From a bacterium (GTDB lineage Bacteria > Zhuqueibacterota > Zhuqueibacteria > Zhuqueibacterales > Zhuqueibacteraceae), in the NCBI GenBank assembly GCA_023150945.1, contig JAKLJX010000005.1, forward strand, positions 264,629-328,628: a DNA stretch of 64,000 bases, given 5' to 3'. Made by a program: the position numbers and the translations under genes. Of this stretch, positions 63,508-64,000 are shown piece after piece. How positions within the stretch are numbered: position 1 is the first letter of the stretch; the number at the start of each line of letters is the position of its first letter. Below the pieces are notes generated by a model. It worked only from the letters and a program-made list of their open reading frames with translations, was not told the DNA's origin and ran no database searches.

Positions 63508-63879
63508 ATGGGGAACCAGCAATTCCTTCCGTTTATCTTGGCTGCCGTTATCATCGCCCTTGCCGTGGTGCGCGGCATGGAACTCTACCGCGAAGAAGTC
63601 GACCTTCATCAGCGCGATGAGATCGCGAAGACGTTGATGGCAGCAGCGCTGCGGGCGCAGGCCTGGTATCGCCGGCCGGCCGCCATGGGCGGAGGCGAGC
63701 GATCATTTGCCGCCCTCACCTGGGCAAAACTCAATATCAACCCGGAAACTCCGAATGCGGTGCTGTCAATGTCGCACCGGCAGCGCGGCAGTGTTTGCCT
63801 CACCGCGGTCAGCCTCGCCGATACCACGCAGCGAATTTGCTACATGGTCTTTCCCGATTCCCTCGTCTTGATGCCTTGA
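63508..63879 (+). CDS. Small membrane-anchored protein of unknown function
   Basis: A 123-residue protein with one N-terminal membrane span (about 5-22, FLPFILAAVIIALAVV), then EEVDLHQRDEIAKTLMAAALRAQAWYRRP, which resembles the helix of a pilin-like or pseudopilin-like protein, and a C-terminal beta part with two cysteines. The ATG at 63508 has only a weak ribosome site. The flanking 63210-63507 and 63880-64000 hold nothing I can name. Confidence 0.55.
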   Translation: MGNQQFLPFILAAVIIALAVVRGMELYREEVDLHQRDEIAKTLMAAALRAQAWYRRPAAMGGGERSFAALTWAKLNINPETPNAVLSMSHRQRGSVCLTAVSLADTTQRICYMVFPDSLVLMP

Positions 63880-64000
63880 CGCTGGGCGCGGGCAGTACAC
63901 GCCCGGTTCAGCCGTCGCAGGATGCTGTCCGTCTCCTTCCACCGGCCGGTTCCTGTCACGCCACTGCTGCCACCCGCATGCCCTCGCTTGACCGCACCGG

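Overview
The window is a GC-rich stretch of a Gram-negative bacterial chromosome. The lineage looks like the FCB assemblage (Bacteroidota, Calditrichota, KSB1 or Zixibacteria type). The hints are a secreted Asp-box protein with a Por/type IX secretion-type C-terminal sorting domain (60588-63209), two PorV/PorQ/FadL-like outer-membrane barrels, a cysteine-type L33 and a zinc-type S14. Exact placement needs a phylogeny of the ribosomal proteins or RpoB/RpoC.

Region 1 (1-8820, all minus strand) is accessory. It holds the start of an exported amidohydrolase, an outer-membrane barrel with its own promoter, and a three-gene operon ended by a strong intrinsic terminator. That operon encodes a zinc-ribbon/beta-propeller protein, a zinc-ribbon/beta-sandwich/Hsp70-ATPase fusion, and a signal-peptide plus single-membrane-span protein. 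I do not recognise this combination as a named system, and it is the best candidate for something undescribed. argR, with its own sigma70-type promoter, lies upstream.

Region 2 (9282-42370, plus strand) is a near-complete expression-machinery superoperon: a tRNA-Thr/Tyr/Gly/Thr cluster, rpmG, tRNA-Trp, secE, nusG, rplKAJL, rpoBC, rpsLG, fusA, tuf, then the full S10, spc and alpha series to rplQ, with secY, adk, map, infA and rpmJ in their usual places. Internal control points visible in the DNA are a hairpin before rpoB, a promoter before rpsL, a hairpin before fusA, an intrinsic terminator after tuf, and a foldable spacer between rpsD and rpoA.

Region 3 (42403-47850, plus strand) has hutU and hutI for histidine breakdown, then a DNRLRE-like lipoprotein and a second outer-membrane barrel, closed by a terminator that works on both strands.

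Region 4 (47911-63209, minus strand) has a translationally coupled surface-polysaccharide trio (Wzy/WaaL-like, Wzx-like, methyltransferase), an ECF sigma factor with an overlapping membrane anti-sigma factor, a 1300-residue exported protein with glycosidase-like architecture, a MerR-type regulator, a class I glutamine-amidotransferase-like enzyme, an exported M24 peptidase and the Asp-box secreted protein. A small plus-strand membrane-anchored protein of unknown function (63508-63879) ends the window. I saw no rRNA, CRISPR array, insertion sequence or prophage.
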